Source: Bacillota bacterium
GTDB taxonomy: Bacteria; Bacillota; Bacilli; Paenibacillales; Paenibacillaceae
DNA length: 31,609 nt
Assembly (NCBI GenBank): GCA_023386495.1
Contig: JAEWJS010000034.1
Coordinates: forward strand, 1-31,609
Direction: 5' to 3'
A model generated the notes under the pieces. It did no database searches, was not told where the DNA came from, and saw nothing but the letters and a program-made list of their open reading frames with translations. A program made the translations under genes and the position numbers. Positions 17,166 to 23,845 of this stretch are shown piece by piece (within the stretch, counting starts at the first letter, position 1; each line of letters starts with the position of its first letter).

Positions 17166-17837
17166 CTATGCCAGGCCGAAAATCCGGAACATGCCCGTAA
17201 TGATCGGATCCGACAAGCGGAACAGCGGATCGAGCGTCGCCGCGCGAAGCGGCGGGATGAATACGATCAGCAAGAAGATGAACATCCCCCATTGGACATT
17301 CTGCTCCATCTTGATTCTGACGCGCTGCGGCGCCAGATCCTCGATCACGCGATAACCGTCGAGCGGCGGCAACGGAATGAGATTAAATATAAAGAGCAGC
17401 ACGTTCATCTTGATTAAATAATCGAGAAAGACAGCCAGCGCGGTCTGCACGCCGTCGGAGGCACCGTGGTGCCATCCCGTCGCGTTGAACAGGACGACCA
17501 TGGCTACGCCGATAGCCGCCAGGAGCAGATTGCTGAGCGGTCCGGCGACCGATACGATAATGCCCATAATGCGCGGCGATTTGAACCGCCCCCGATTCAC
17601 GGGCACGGGCTTCGCCCAGCCGAAGCCCGCGATCAGGATCAAGATCGTGCCCAGCACGTCAAGATGCACGCGCGGGTTCAGCGTTACCCGGCCTTGATCG
17701 TACGCCGTACGGTCACCGAACTTATAAGCGCTGTAAGCATGCGCGAACTCATGCACGGCAAATGCCAGAATCAATACGATCACAACGAACGGAAAGTGGT
17801 CGAGCGGGTACCAGACCAGTCTCTGCAGCGTCTCCAT
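17166..17837 (-). CDS. Site-2 protease-type M50 family membrane metallopeptidase
   Basis: A 223-residue polytopic membrane protein of the short M50B/S2P type. HEFAH at residues 29-33, in the first membrane segment, is the zinc/catalytic HExxH motif. NLIPLPPLDGYRV in the C-terminal half carries the third zinc ligand (Asp of LDG). About five hydrophobic segments are visible and there is no PDZ or CBS domain. Homologues of this size are widespread in Firmicutes (YwhC-like) with few known substrates, so the substrate is unknown. Its ATG shares one base with the prmA stop (TGATG), so the pair is translationally coupled. B. subtilis lacks it at this place, so it is an addition to the usual prmA-rsmE order. 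Confidence 0.9.
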   Translation of the reverse strand: METLQRLVWYPLDHFPFVVIVLILAFAVHEFAHAYSAYKFGDRTAYDQGRVTLNPRVHLDVLGTILILIAGFGWAKPVPVNRGRFKSPRIMGIIVSVAGPLSNLLLAAIGVAMVVLFNATGWHHGASDGVQTALAVFLDYLIKMNVLLFIFNLIPLPPLDGYRVIEDLAPQRVRIKMEQNVQWGMFIFLLIVFIPPLRAATLDPLFRLSDPIITGMFRIFGLA

Positions 17838-18820
17838 CAGTCAGCCTGCGGCTTTCTCGCGACGAAAGCGATCCACTTATCCTCGCGCTCGCGGCTCACG
17901 ATCTCGAAGCCTGCCGCCTCGAGCCCGCGCTCGACATCCGTTTCCTTGTTCTCATAAATGCCTGAAGCGATATAGGTGCCGCCCGGCTTAAGCGCCTCGT
18001 ACACGTCGTCGAGGAAGAGCAGGATGATCTCGGCTAGAATATTCGCCACGACGAGATCGACCGGTACGGTGACGTTGAGCGGCGTTCCGTTCGCGGCCTC
18101 GCTGCCGCGCAGCACGCCGAGCAGATCGCTCAGATGCACATGAATCTGGTCCTGCAAGTTATTGAGCCGCGTGTTCTCCGCCGCACTGGATACCGCGACG
18201 GGATCGAGGTCAAGCGCGAGTACGCGGTCCGCTCCGAGGCGGATGGCACCGATCGCGAGAATGCCCGAGCCCGTGCCGACGTCGATGACCTGCTCGCCGC
18301 CGCGCACGACGGAGTCGAGCGTGCGCAGGCAGAGCGCCGTCGTCGGATGCGTGCCCGTGCCGAAGGCCATGCCGGGATCGAGCTCGATGATCCGCTCGTC
18401 CGGTCCGGCTTGGTAGTCTTCCCATGTCGGCTTGATCGTCAGCCGCTCCGATACGCGGATCGGCTTGAAATATTGCTTCCACGCGTTCGCCCAGTCCTCT
18501 TCGTCGACGATCGCTTCCGTCATGACGACTTCGCCCGGGTCGATATCGTAGGAGCACAGCTCTTCCGTACGCTCCAGTACGGTGCGCTTGATCCCTTCAA
18601 TATCCGAGCCGACGAGAAAATAGCCCTTGATCTCGGCCATGCCTTCGGGAATATCGTTAAGCGGACGTTCGTACCATTGTCCGAGCGAGGTGTCCCGCTG
18701 CTTGTTCAGCGTGCCGGATTCCTCGACCGATACGCCGTCCGCGTCCAGTTCGTGCAGGAAGTTCGTAATCATTTCGATCGCCTCTTCGGTCGTCGAAATC
18801 GTAAGCTCATGCCACTTCAA
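17837..18820 (-). CDS. prmA: Ribosomal protein L11 methyltransferase
   Basis: A 327-residue SAM-dependent methyltransferase that trimethylates ribosomal protein L11. The N-terminal L11-recognition domain covers about the first 110 residues. FGTGTHPTT at 153-161 and the SAM motif DVGTGSGILAIGA from 180, then ALDLDPVAV and VVANILAEII, are all family-typical. The start is TTG at 18820 (reads Met-Lys-Trp-His), with AGGGAGG eight bases upstream, and no better ATG is nearby. It is the first gene of prmA-M50-rsmE-mtaB. In B. subtilis it directly follows dnaJ; here 1.08 kb with two small genes and repeats separates them. Length is slightly above the usual 311. Confidence 0.95.
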   Translation of the reverse strand: MKWHELTISTTEEAIEMITNFLHELDADGVSVEESGTLNKQRDTSLGQWYERPLNDIPEGMAEIKGYFLVGSDIEGIKRTVLERTEELCSYDIDPGEVVMTEAIVDEEDWANAWKQYFKPIRVSERLTIKPTWEDYQAGPDERIIELDPGMAFGTGTHPTTALCLRTLDSVVRGGEQVIDVGTGSGILAIGAIRLGADRVLALDLDPVAVSSAAENTRLNNLQDQIHVHLSDLLGVLRGSEAANGTPLNVTVPVDLVVANILAEIILLFLDDVYEALKPGGTYIASGIYENKETDVERGLEAAGFEIVSREREDKWIAFVARKPQAD

Positions 18821-18984
18821 TTCAGTATCCTCCCTAATTCGGCCCTTTACCCTAACAATGAACCATCGGAACTATTTTACAACAGATAGCCGCGCAGCAC
18901 AAAAAACATCTCATGCAAGACCGGTGTACTTGGAAGGAATGTGGATAGCGTCTGAGCATCGATTGACTTTAGGGTGGTTGAGTT

Positions 18985-19170
18985 TAGTTCGGATCTTCCT
19001 ACTTACAATGGACGCCCATCGTGCGAATGGCGCTGTAGTTCGAAAATGCCGAACTAGGGTGAGATTAATGGCTGTAGTAATAGAAAACGCCCGTTTTAGT
19101 TCGGCGATTCCGAACTAGAACGGGAGAAAGTTGCCAACGGCCAGCGCAATTCGGCAAATCGTAACTGCGG
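18985..19170. repeat. Cluster of TAGTTCGG...CCGAACTA palindromes
   Basis: The 580-bp stretch 18821-19400 between prmA and the small genes holds no gene I can support. It contains four palindromic units, at about 18985-19007, 19034-19056, 19097-19117 and 19147-19170. The third is perfect (TAGTTCGG, 5-base loop, CCGAACTA) and is extended by CCCGTT/AACGGG into a stem of about 14 bp at 19090-19124. The same family recurs at 27449-27635. It is noncoding and REP-like; possible roles are transcript end protection or termination (inference). Confidence 0.7.
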
Positions 19171-19314
19171 CACGTAATGAAGTTCCGAATGGTTCTCTTC
19201 CCAACCGCACATGAAGCTATACTGCATTTGGCATATGCACACTTGGCGGGGCGGTTGCGGCGGGCAAGCGGATGGACAGTTGATGTCTCCATAGGCAAAT
19301 CCGCTCAGCACAAA

Positions 19315-19369
19315 GAAACCTTCCTTTCGCTAACCGAGGCAGATCACCCCTGCAGCGATAGAAGGTTTC
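19315..19369 (-). terminator. Large hairpin downstream of the 65-residue gene
   Basis: GAAACCTTC and GAAGGTTTC form a perfect 9-bp outer stem. Inside it CGCT/AGCG and GCAG/CTGC can form inner helices. On the minus strand the hairpin starts 32 bases after the stop at 19401 and is followed by TTTGTG, a weak T tract continuing from the TTTC of the stem. It is most simply the terminator of the two small genes upstream. Confidence 0.6.
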
Positions 19370-19400
19370 ATGTTCAGCTTCCAGCTATCGACGACGTTGC

Positions 19401-19598
19401 TCAATGCCAATCCGCCGTGCCGCCGGATTGACGGATGACCTGCACGGCGCGGTCTACGATCCCGTCCTCCACCACGGCTGTGAAGGACATGCCGTCCTCG
19501 CCGGGCGTGATGCCGGTTACCCGCAGCGCCTGCAGCTTGCGCTCTGCCTCGCGGGCAGGATCCGCTTCGCCGAAGGAGGCGTTTAATTCGTAAGTCAT
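19401..19598 (-). CDS. Small protein of unknown function (65 residues)
   Basis: I do not recognise a family. The sequence predicts an alternating pattern: strand (YELNASF), helix (DPAREAERKLQALRV), two strands (TGITP, SFTAVVE), helix (VDRAVQVIRQSGG) and a short end. This would suit a small ferredoxin-like alpha/beta fold; that is only a pattern guess. It has no signal peptide, membrane segment or cysteines. The ATG at 19598 has GGAGCGGGAGCG upstream, and the gene starts 18 bp after the YfhD-like gene stops, so the two form one transcript. A hairpin terminator follows. Codon use matches the neighbouring genes. Confidence 0.65.
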   Translation of the reverse strand: MTYELNASFGEADPAREAERKLQALRVTGITPGEDGMSFTAVVEDGIVDRAVQVIRQSGGTADWH

Positions 19599-19616
19599 GC
19601 TCGCTCCCGCTCCTCT

Positions 19617-19766
19617 CTATCCGCGTTCTGCGCGCTGATCTGCAGCCGCTGCGCGCGCTTGCGCTTCTTTATCGGCCGCATCTGCCATTTCTTCCGAGAA
19701 CTCGACGTCCTCCGCCTTGCCGATCGGCAGCTTGCCGCGTTGTCCTTGATTCGTGTTCTTCTTCAT
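19617..19766 (-). CDS. YfhD-like small protein (49 residues)
   Basis: A 49-residue, highly charged protein. It begins Met-Lys-Lys-Asn-Thr-Asn-Gln and ends in a helical, alanine/acid-rich stretch (DVEFSEEMADAADKEAQARA, then AAADQRAERG). The DVEFS...ADxxDxEAQARAxAADQR pattern is what I remember of the YfhD family of small Bacillales proteins; I could not check this. The ribosome binding site AGGAGG is ideal, eight bases before the ATG at 19766, and the reading frame is clean, so the gene is likely real despite its size. It has no membrane segment and no cysteine. It is transcribed with the 65-residue gene. The -10/-35 upstream resembles a forespore sigma-G promoter, so spore expression is possible (inference). 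Confidence 0.75.
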   Translation of the reverse strand: MKKNTNQGQRGKLPIGKAEDVEFSEEMADAADKEAQARAAAADQRAERG

Positions 19767-19807
19767 CGCTCGTTCCTCCTATGCCGCAGGTGTTGATGCA
19801 TCTCGTA

Positions 19808-19836
19808 TAGGATGTCTCGGTGAGAATCGATTATGC
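19808..19836 (-). promoter_or_regulatory. Candidate sigma-G-like promoter for the YfhD-like gene
   Basis: On the minus strand GCATA (19836-19832) is followed after 17 bases by CATCCTA (19814-19808). This fits the forespore sigma-G pattern GHATR-N17/18-CATnHTA as I remember it. The -10 ends about 41 bases before the ATG at 19766, leaving room for the AGGAGG. No comparable sigma-A pair was seen here. The evidence is the motif alone. Confidence 0.4.
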
Positions 19837-19842
19837 ATGCCA

Positions 19843-19880
19843 AGAAGCCGATCCGAGGGACGCCCCTAAGACCGGCTTCT
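19843..19880 (-). terminator. Hairpin after dnaJ
   Basis: AGAAGCCG and CGGCTTCT pair over 8 bp, with an inner GGG/CCC that can extend the fold. It lies 18 bases after the dnaJ stop on the minus strand. The following TGGCATGCAT is not T-rich, so this is a weak-tailed terminator at the end of the heat-shock operon. Confidence 0.55.
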
Positions 19881-19897
19881 ATACGCTGCGATAACGG

Positions 19898-21037
19898 CTA
19901 CTCGCCGCGGAACGCCTTCTTCATTCGATCGAAAATCGACTCGTGATGCTCCCCGCTTGCGCCGGAGCCCGACGACGAGCTGATGCCGGACGTGCCGGAC
20001 AGCTGGCGCAGCAGTTCCTTCTGCTCCTCGCTCAGGTTCGTCGGCGTAACGACCGTTACCTTCACGTGCTGGTCGCCTTGGCCGTAGCCGCGGAGGCGCG
20101 GCACGCCCTTGCCCTTCAGTCGGAAGTAGGTTCCGGTCTGCGTTCCCGCCGGAATCTTGAGCTTGACCTTCTCCGTCAGGGTCGGAATCTCGATCTCGTC
20201 GCCAAGCGCCGCCTGCGCAAAGTTCAGCGGCACCTCGCAATAGATGTCTTCGCCTTCCCGTTCGAAAAATTCATGCGACTTCACCCGGATCACGATGTAC
20301 AAGTCGCCCGCGGGTCCGCCCTTCGTGCCGGCTTCACCCTCGCCGGATAATCGGATCTGCGCGCCTTCGTCCACGCCGGCCGGAATGCGAACGTTCAGCT
20401 TGCGCGTCTTCTTGACCTTGCCGGCGCCGGAGCAAGTCGTGCAGCGCTCCTTGATGATGCGGCCGGTACCGCCGCAGCCCGAGCACGCGCGACGGTTCAC
20501 GATGCGGCCGAACGGCGTGTTCTGGACGACCTCCTGCTGGCCGGAGCCGCGGCAGGTCGAGCAAGTCTCGGGCTTCGTGCCGGGCTTGGCGCCCGAGCCG
20601 TGACAAGTGTCGCAGTTCTCGGTTCTCGGAATGGTAATCTCGGTGTCCTTGCCGAACACGGCTTCCTTGAACTCGATCGTCATCGTGTACTGAAGGTCAT
20701 TGCCTCGCTGCGGCGCGTTCGGATCGCGACGGCCGCCGCCGCCGCCGAAGAACATATCGAAGATGTCGCCGAAGCCGCCGCCGCCGAAATCCGCGCCGCC
20801 GCCGAACCCTTGATTCGGATCGACATGCCCGAATCGGTCGTACTGCGCGCGCCGCTGATCGTCGCTCAGCACGTCGTAGGCTTCCTTCACTTCCTTGAAC
20901 TTCTCTTCCGCATCCGGTTCCTTGTTGACGTCCGGATGGAATTTGCGCGCCAATCCCCGGTACGCCTTCTTGATCTCATCCGCGGAGGCCTGCTTGCCGA
21001 CCCCTAGCACTTCATAATAATCCCGTTTCTCCGCCAC
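19898..21037 (-). CDS. dnaJ: Chaperone DnaJ (Hsp40)
   Basis: A 379-residue type I J-protein that delivers substrates to DnaK and stimulates its ATPase. The J domain has HPD at residues 34-36. A Gly/Phe-rich region follows (GFGGGADFGGGGFGDIFDMF). Four CxxCxGxG zinc modules are intact (CDTCHGSG, CSTCRGSG, CSGCGGTG, CTTCSGAG), then the C-terminal substrate-binding domains. The start is GTG at 21037, with GGGGGTGA just upstream. It is the last gene of hrcA-grpE-dnaK-dnaJ. A 119-bp gap to dnaK contains a perfect hairpin, which could lower dnaJ output relative to dnaK. Length is normal. Confidence 0.97.
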   Translation of the reverse strand: MAEKRDYYEVLGVGKQASADEIKKAYRGLARKFHPDVNKEPDAEEKFKEVKEAYDVLSDDQRRAQYDRFGHVDPNQGFGGGADFGGGGFGDIFDMFFGGGGGRRDPNAPQRGNDLQYTMTIEFKEAVFGKDTEITIPRTENCDTCHGSGAKPGTKPETCSTCRGSGQQEVVQNTPFGRIVNRRACSGCGGTGRIIKERCTTCSGAGKVKKTRKLNVRIPAGVDEGAQIRLSGEGEAGTKGGPAGDLYIVIRVKSHEFFEREGEDIYCEVPLNFAQAALGDEIEIPTLTEKVKLKIPAGTQTGTYFRLKGKGVPRLRGYGQGDQHVKVTVVTPTNLSEEQKELLRQLSGTSGISSSSGSGASGEHHESIFDRMKKAFRGE

Positions 21038-21101
21038 GCAGTCACCCCCGATCCATGTATTTCGTGTACATATATTAAATAGCGCTAAATTGGCACAACG
21101 A

Positions 21102-21130
21102 AGGTCAAAGCCGGATTCCGGCTTTGACCT
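21102..21130 (-). terminator. Perfect 13-bp hairpin between dnaK and dnaJ
   Basis: AGGTCAAAGCCGG and its exact complement flank a three-base ATT/AAT loop. The hairpin lies 26 bases after the dnaK stop. Neither strand continues into a real T tract (minus: TCGTTGTGCC). It may therefore be a partial terminator or an mRNA-stabilising 3' structure for dnaK rather than a full terminator. Confidence 0.55.
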
Positions 21131-21156
21131 ATGTTTCCTTCAGGCCTTCAGATCGC

Positions 21157-22992
21157 TTACTTCTTGTCGTCGACGACCTCGTAATCGGCATCCACGACAT
21201 TGTCTCTGCCCTTCGCTTCGCCGCCGGCATCAGCTGCACCCTCTGCACCCGGCTGTTGGCCCGCTTGCTCGTAGAGTTTCACCGACAGCTGTTGAATGAT
21301 CTGCGTCAGCTCTTCCGTTGCCGCATTGATTTCTTCGACGTTGTCGGACTCGAGCGCTTTTTTCGTCTTTTCTTTGGCTTCTTCGGCCTTCTGAATCTCG
21401 CCCGCGTCGACTTTGTCGCCCAGGTCCTTGATCGTCTTCTCGACCGAATAGATCAGTTGGTCGGCATTGTTTTTCGCTTCGACGAGCTCGCGGCGTTTGC
21501 GGTCCTCTTCGGCGTTCAGCTCCGCGTCCTTCATCATCTTCTCGATCTCTTCCTCGGACAGGCCGCTCGAGGACGTGATCGTAATCTTCTGCGATTTGCC
21601 CGTGCCTTTATCGAGCGCGGATACGTTCACGATGCCGTTGGCGTCGAGATCGAACGTAACTTCGATCTGCGGCACGCCTCGCGGCGCCGGCGGAATGTCG
21701 CCCAGCATGAAGCGGCCCAGCGTCTTGTTGCCTGCTGCCATCGAACGCTCGCCTTGCAGCACATGGATCTCTACGCTTGGCTGGTTATCCGCATACGTGG
21801 AGAACACTTGCGACTTGCTCGTCGGAATCGTCGTATTCCGCTCAATCATCTTCGTGAAGACGCCGCCTGCCGTTTCGATGCCGAGCGACAGCGGAGTAAC
21901 GTCGAGCAGCACCACGTCCTTGACGTCGCCCGTCAAGACGCCGGCTTGCACGGCCGCGCCGAGCGCGACGACTTCGTCCGGGTTAACGCCCTTATGCGGC
22001 TCTTTGCCCGTCAATTTCTTAACCGCTTCTTGAACGGCCGGGATACGCGTCGAACCGCCGACAAGCACGATCTTGTCGATGTCGCCAGCCGTCATGCCTG
22101 CATCGCTGAGCGCTTGGCGCGTAGGGCCGAGCGTGCGCTCGACGAGCGATGCCGACAGCTCTTCGAACTTCGCGCGCGTCAGGTTAAGCTCCAAGTGCTG
22201 CGGCACGCCGTCTGCCATCGTGATGAACGGCAGCGAGATCGTCGTCGTCATGACGCCCGACAGCTCTTTTTTCGCCTTCTCGGCCGCATCCTTCAGACGC
22301 TGTACAGCCGCTTTATCTTTGGACAGGTCAACGCCCTGCTCCTTCTTGAATTCGGCTACGAGGTAGTCGATGATCACTTGGTCGAAGTCGTCTCCGCCCA
22401 GCTTATTGTCGCCGCTCGTCGCCTTAACTTCGAAGAAGCCGTCGCCGAGCTCGAGGATCGAGACGTCGAACGTGCCGCCCCCGAGGTCATAGACGAGAAT
22501 CGTCTGGTCTTCGGACTTCTCCAGACCGTATGCCAACGCTGCCGCAGTCGGCTCGTTCACGATACGCAGCACTTCAAGGCCGGCGATTTTGCCCGCGTCC
22601 TTCGTTGCTTGGCGCTGGCTGTCGTTGAAGTAAGCCGGAACCGTAATGACCGCTTGCGTAACCGGCTGGCCGAGGTAAGCTTCCGCATCGGATTTCAGCT
22701 TCTGCAGGATGATCGCCGAGATCTCTTGCGGGGAGTAATCCTTGCCTTGAATCGTCTCTTTATGGTTCGTGCCCATATGGCGCTTAATGGAGATGATCGT
22801 GCCGTCCGGATTCGTGATCGCTTGACGCTTCGCCGTCTCGCCCACGATCCGCTCGCCGTCCTTCTTGAAGCCGACGACGGACGGCGTCGTGCGGTTGCCC
22901 TCCGGGTTCGGAATGACGACGGCCTCGCCGCCTTCCATAACAGCGACGCAAGAGTTCGTCGTACCCAAGTCAATGCCGATAACTTTACTCAT
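21157..22992 (-). CDS. dnaK: Chaperone DnaK (Hsp70)
   Basis: A 611-residue Hsp70. The nucleotide-binding domain shows GIDLGTTNSC at the N-terminus, VYDLGGGTFDVS and the phosphate-loop VLVGGSTRIP. The linker region VVLLDVTPLSLGIET leads into the substrate-binding domain, and a helical lid and an acidic DADYEVVDDKK tail end the protein. This is the expected length for Firmicute DnaK. The ATG at 22992 has GGAGGAG nine bases upstream. Its usual exchange factor GrpE, encoded just upstream, is interrupted here. The 214-bp gap to grpE is mostly filled by one copy of the repeated structured element. It is controlled through the CIRCE operator in front of hrcA. Confidence 0.98.
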   Translation of the reverse strand: MSKVIGIDLGTTNSCVAVMEGGEAVVIPNPEGNRTTPSVVGFKKDGERIVGETAKRQAITNPDGTIISIKRHMGTNHKETIQGKDYSPQEISAIILQKLKSDAEAYLGQPVTQAVITVPAYFNDSQRQATKDAGKIAGLEVLRIVNEPTAAALAYGLEKSEDQTILVYDLGGGTFDVSILELGDGFFEVKATSGDNKLGGDDFDQVIIDYLVAEFKKEQGVDLSKDKAAVQRLKDAAEKAKKELSGVMTTTISLPFITMADGVPQHLELNLTRAKFEELSASLVERTLGPTRQALSDAGMTAGDIDKIVLVGGSTRIPAVQEAVKKLTGKEPHKGVNPDEVVALGAAVQAGVLTGDVKDVVLLDVTPLSLGIETAGGVFTKMIERNTTIPTSKSQVFSTYADNQPSVEIHVLQGERSMAAGNKTLGRFMLGDIPPAPRGVPQIEVTFDLDANGIVNVSALDKGTGKSQKITITSSSGLSEEEIEKMMKDAELNAEEDRKRRELVEAKNNADQLIYSVEKTIKDLGDKVDAGEIQKAEEAKEKTKKALESDNVEEINAATEELTQIIQQLSVKLYEQAGQQPGAEGAADAGGEAKGRDNVVDADYEVVDDKK

Positions 22993-23044
22993 GGTTAAGC
23001 TCTCCTCCTAAATTAATGTAACATGACTTCATAATCTTTACTCT

Positions 23045-23206
23045 TTCTAAATGACCAATTGTCAGTACCGAGAAGGTTGGACGATGGTAGAAAATGAGGA
23101 GCGGAATGTAGTCAAAACTACATGAGCACCGGAATTTTCGCCAGCGTTCAAGATTCGACGCCGAGTAAACATCGTAGCACTCGCATCGTCATCACAAGCG
23201 GCCCCT
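23045..23206 (+). repeat. Structured interspersed element, copy A
   Basis: This is 162 bases nearly matching the inverted copy at 31406-31569. In the 87-base core 23071-23157 I count three differences. On the plus strand it can form three small hairpins: CCGA-GAAGG-TTGG (23068-23080), ATGTAGT-CAAA-ACTACAT (23106-23123) and ATTCG-ACGC-CGAGT (23153-23166). An imperfect end-closing pairing joins 23055-23062 with 23194-23201. Its right edge meets the grpE stop codon exactly. It is antisense to the heat-shock transcript if transcribed from its structured strand. Family not recognised; it could be a noncoding RNA gene or a mobile REP-like unit. Confidence 0.8.
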
Positions 23207-23800
23207 CTAGCTGGAGACTTTGACCATTGCTGGCCGGAGCACCTTCTCCTTCATCACATAGCCCTTCTGCAGCTCCTCGACGACGATGCCCTCTTCGTGT
23301 TCGTCGGATTCCACCTGCATGACCGCTTGGTGAACCTCCGGATTGAAAGGCTGCCCGACCGCTTCGATCGGTTTCACGCCTTCTTGTTCCAGCAGTTGAC
23401 CGAACTGGCGGAAAATCATGTCGACGCCCTACGGGAACGACTCGAAATCGCCGCTCTCCTTCGATGCGGAGATTGCCCGCTCGAAATTGTCGATGACCGG
23501 GAGCAGCTGCTCGACCAGCTTCATGGAGGCGTAGGAGGCAAGCTCCTCTTTCTCCTTCTGCGTCCGCTTGCGGAAGTTATCGAAATCGGCTTGCGTCCGC
23601 AGCGTACGCTGTTGATGCTCATCGACCAGTTTCTCCAGCTCCGCGATGCGTGCAATGACCGCATCTGCCTGCTCATCGCCGAATGCCGTACCTTGCTCTT
23701 GATCGGCGCTCTCGACACCGTTATCGGCTGCCGAATCCATCTCGTTCGAATCGACTTGTTCTGCTAGTTGTTCTTCCGTAATATCCTTGCTTGCTGACAC
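23207..23800 (-). pseudogene. grpE: grpE, nucleotide exchange factor gene interrupted by an in-frame amber codon
   Basis: Read without the stop, this is a normal 197-codon GrpE, the DnaK nucleotide-exchange factor. It has an acidic N-tail, a long dimerisation helix (ELEKLVDEHQQRTLR, FDNFRKRTQKEKEEL), LLPVIDNFERA, then GVDMIFRQFG and the C-terminal beta domain (VMQVES, VVEELQKGYVMKEKVLRPAMVKVS). Codon 124 is TAG (23431-23429), with the frame unchanged on both sides; family members usually have Lys before the GVDM-type glycine. The start is GTG at 23800, with AGGAGG ten bases upstream. AGGG overlapping the stop lies seven bases before the in-frame ATG at 23419, so a 70-residue C-terminal piece could be made by reinitiation. 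The alternatives are a true nonsense mutation, suppression or a sequencing error. Confidence 0.9.
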
Positions 23801-23845
23801 GAACGGTCCACCTCCTCATTATGCGATTGCTGCGTGCATGACTCG

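Noticed and set aside
19096..19311. A 71-residue cysteine-rich reading frame on the minus strand with GGAAGG seven bases before a GTG
   Set aside because: The apparent Shine-Dalgarno is the 3' arm of the hairpin at 19315-19369, and the last third of the frame is translation of the TAGTTCGG palindromes. It is more likely a by-product of repeats.
21124..22998. 624-codon plus-strand open frame opposite dnaK
   Set aside because: Full-length antisense shadow of dnaK in high-GC DNA; no motif or ribosome binding site.
23082..23125. Short reading frame starting ATG GTA GAA inside element copy A (13 codons, present in both copies)
   Set aside because: It ends at a TGA after 13 codons, and the differences between copies fit base-pairing better than codon conservation.
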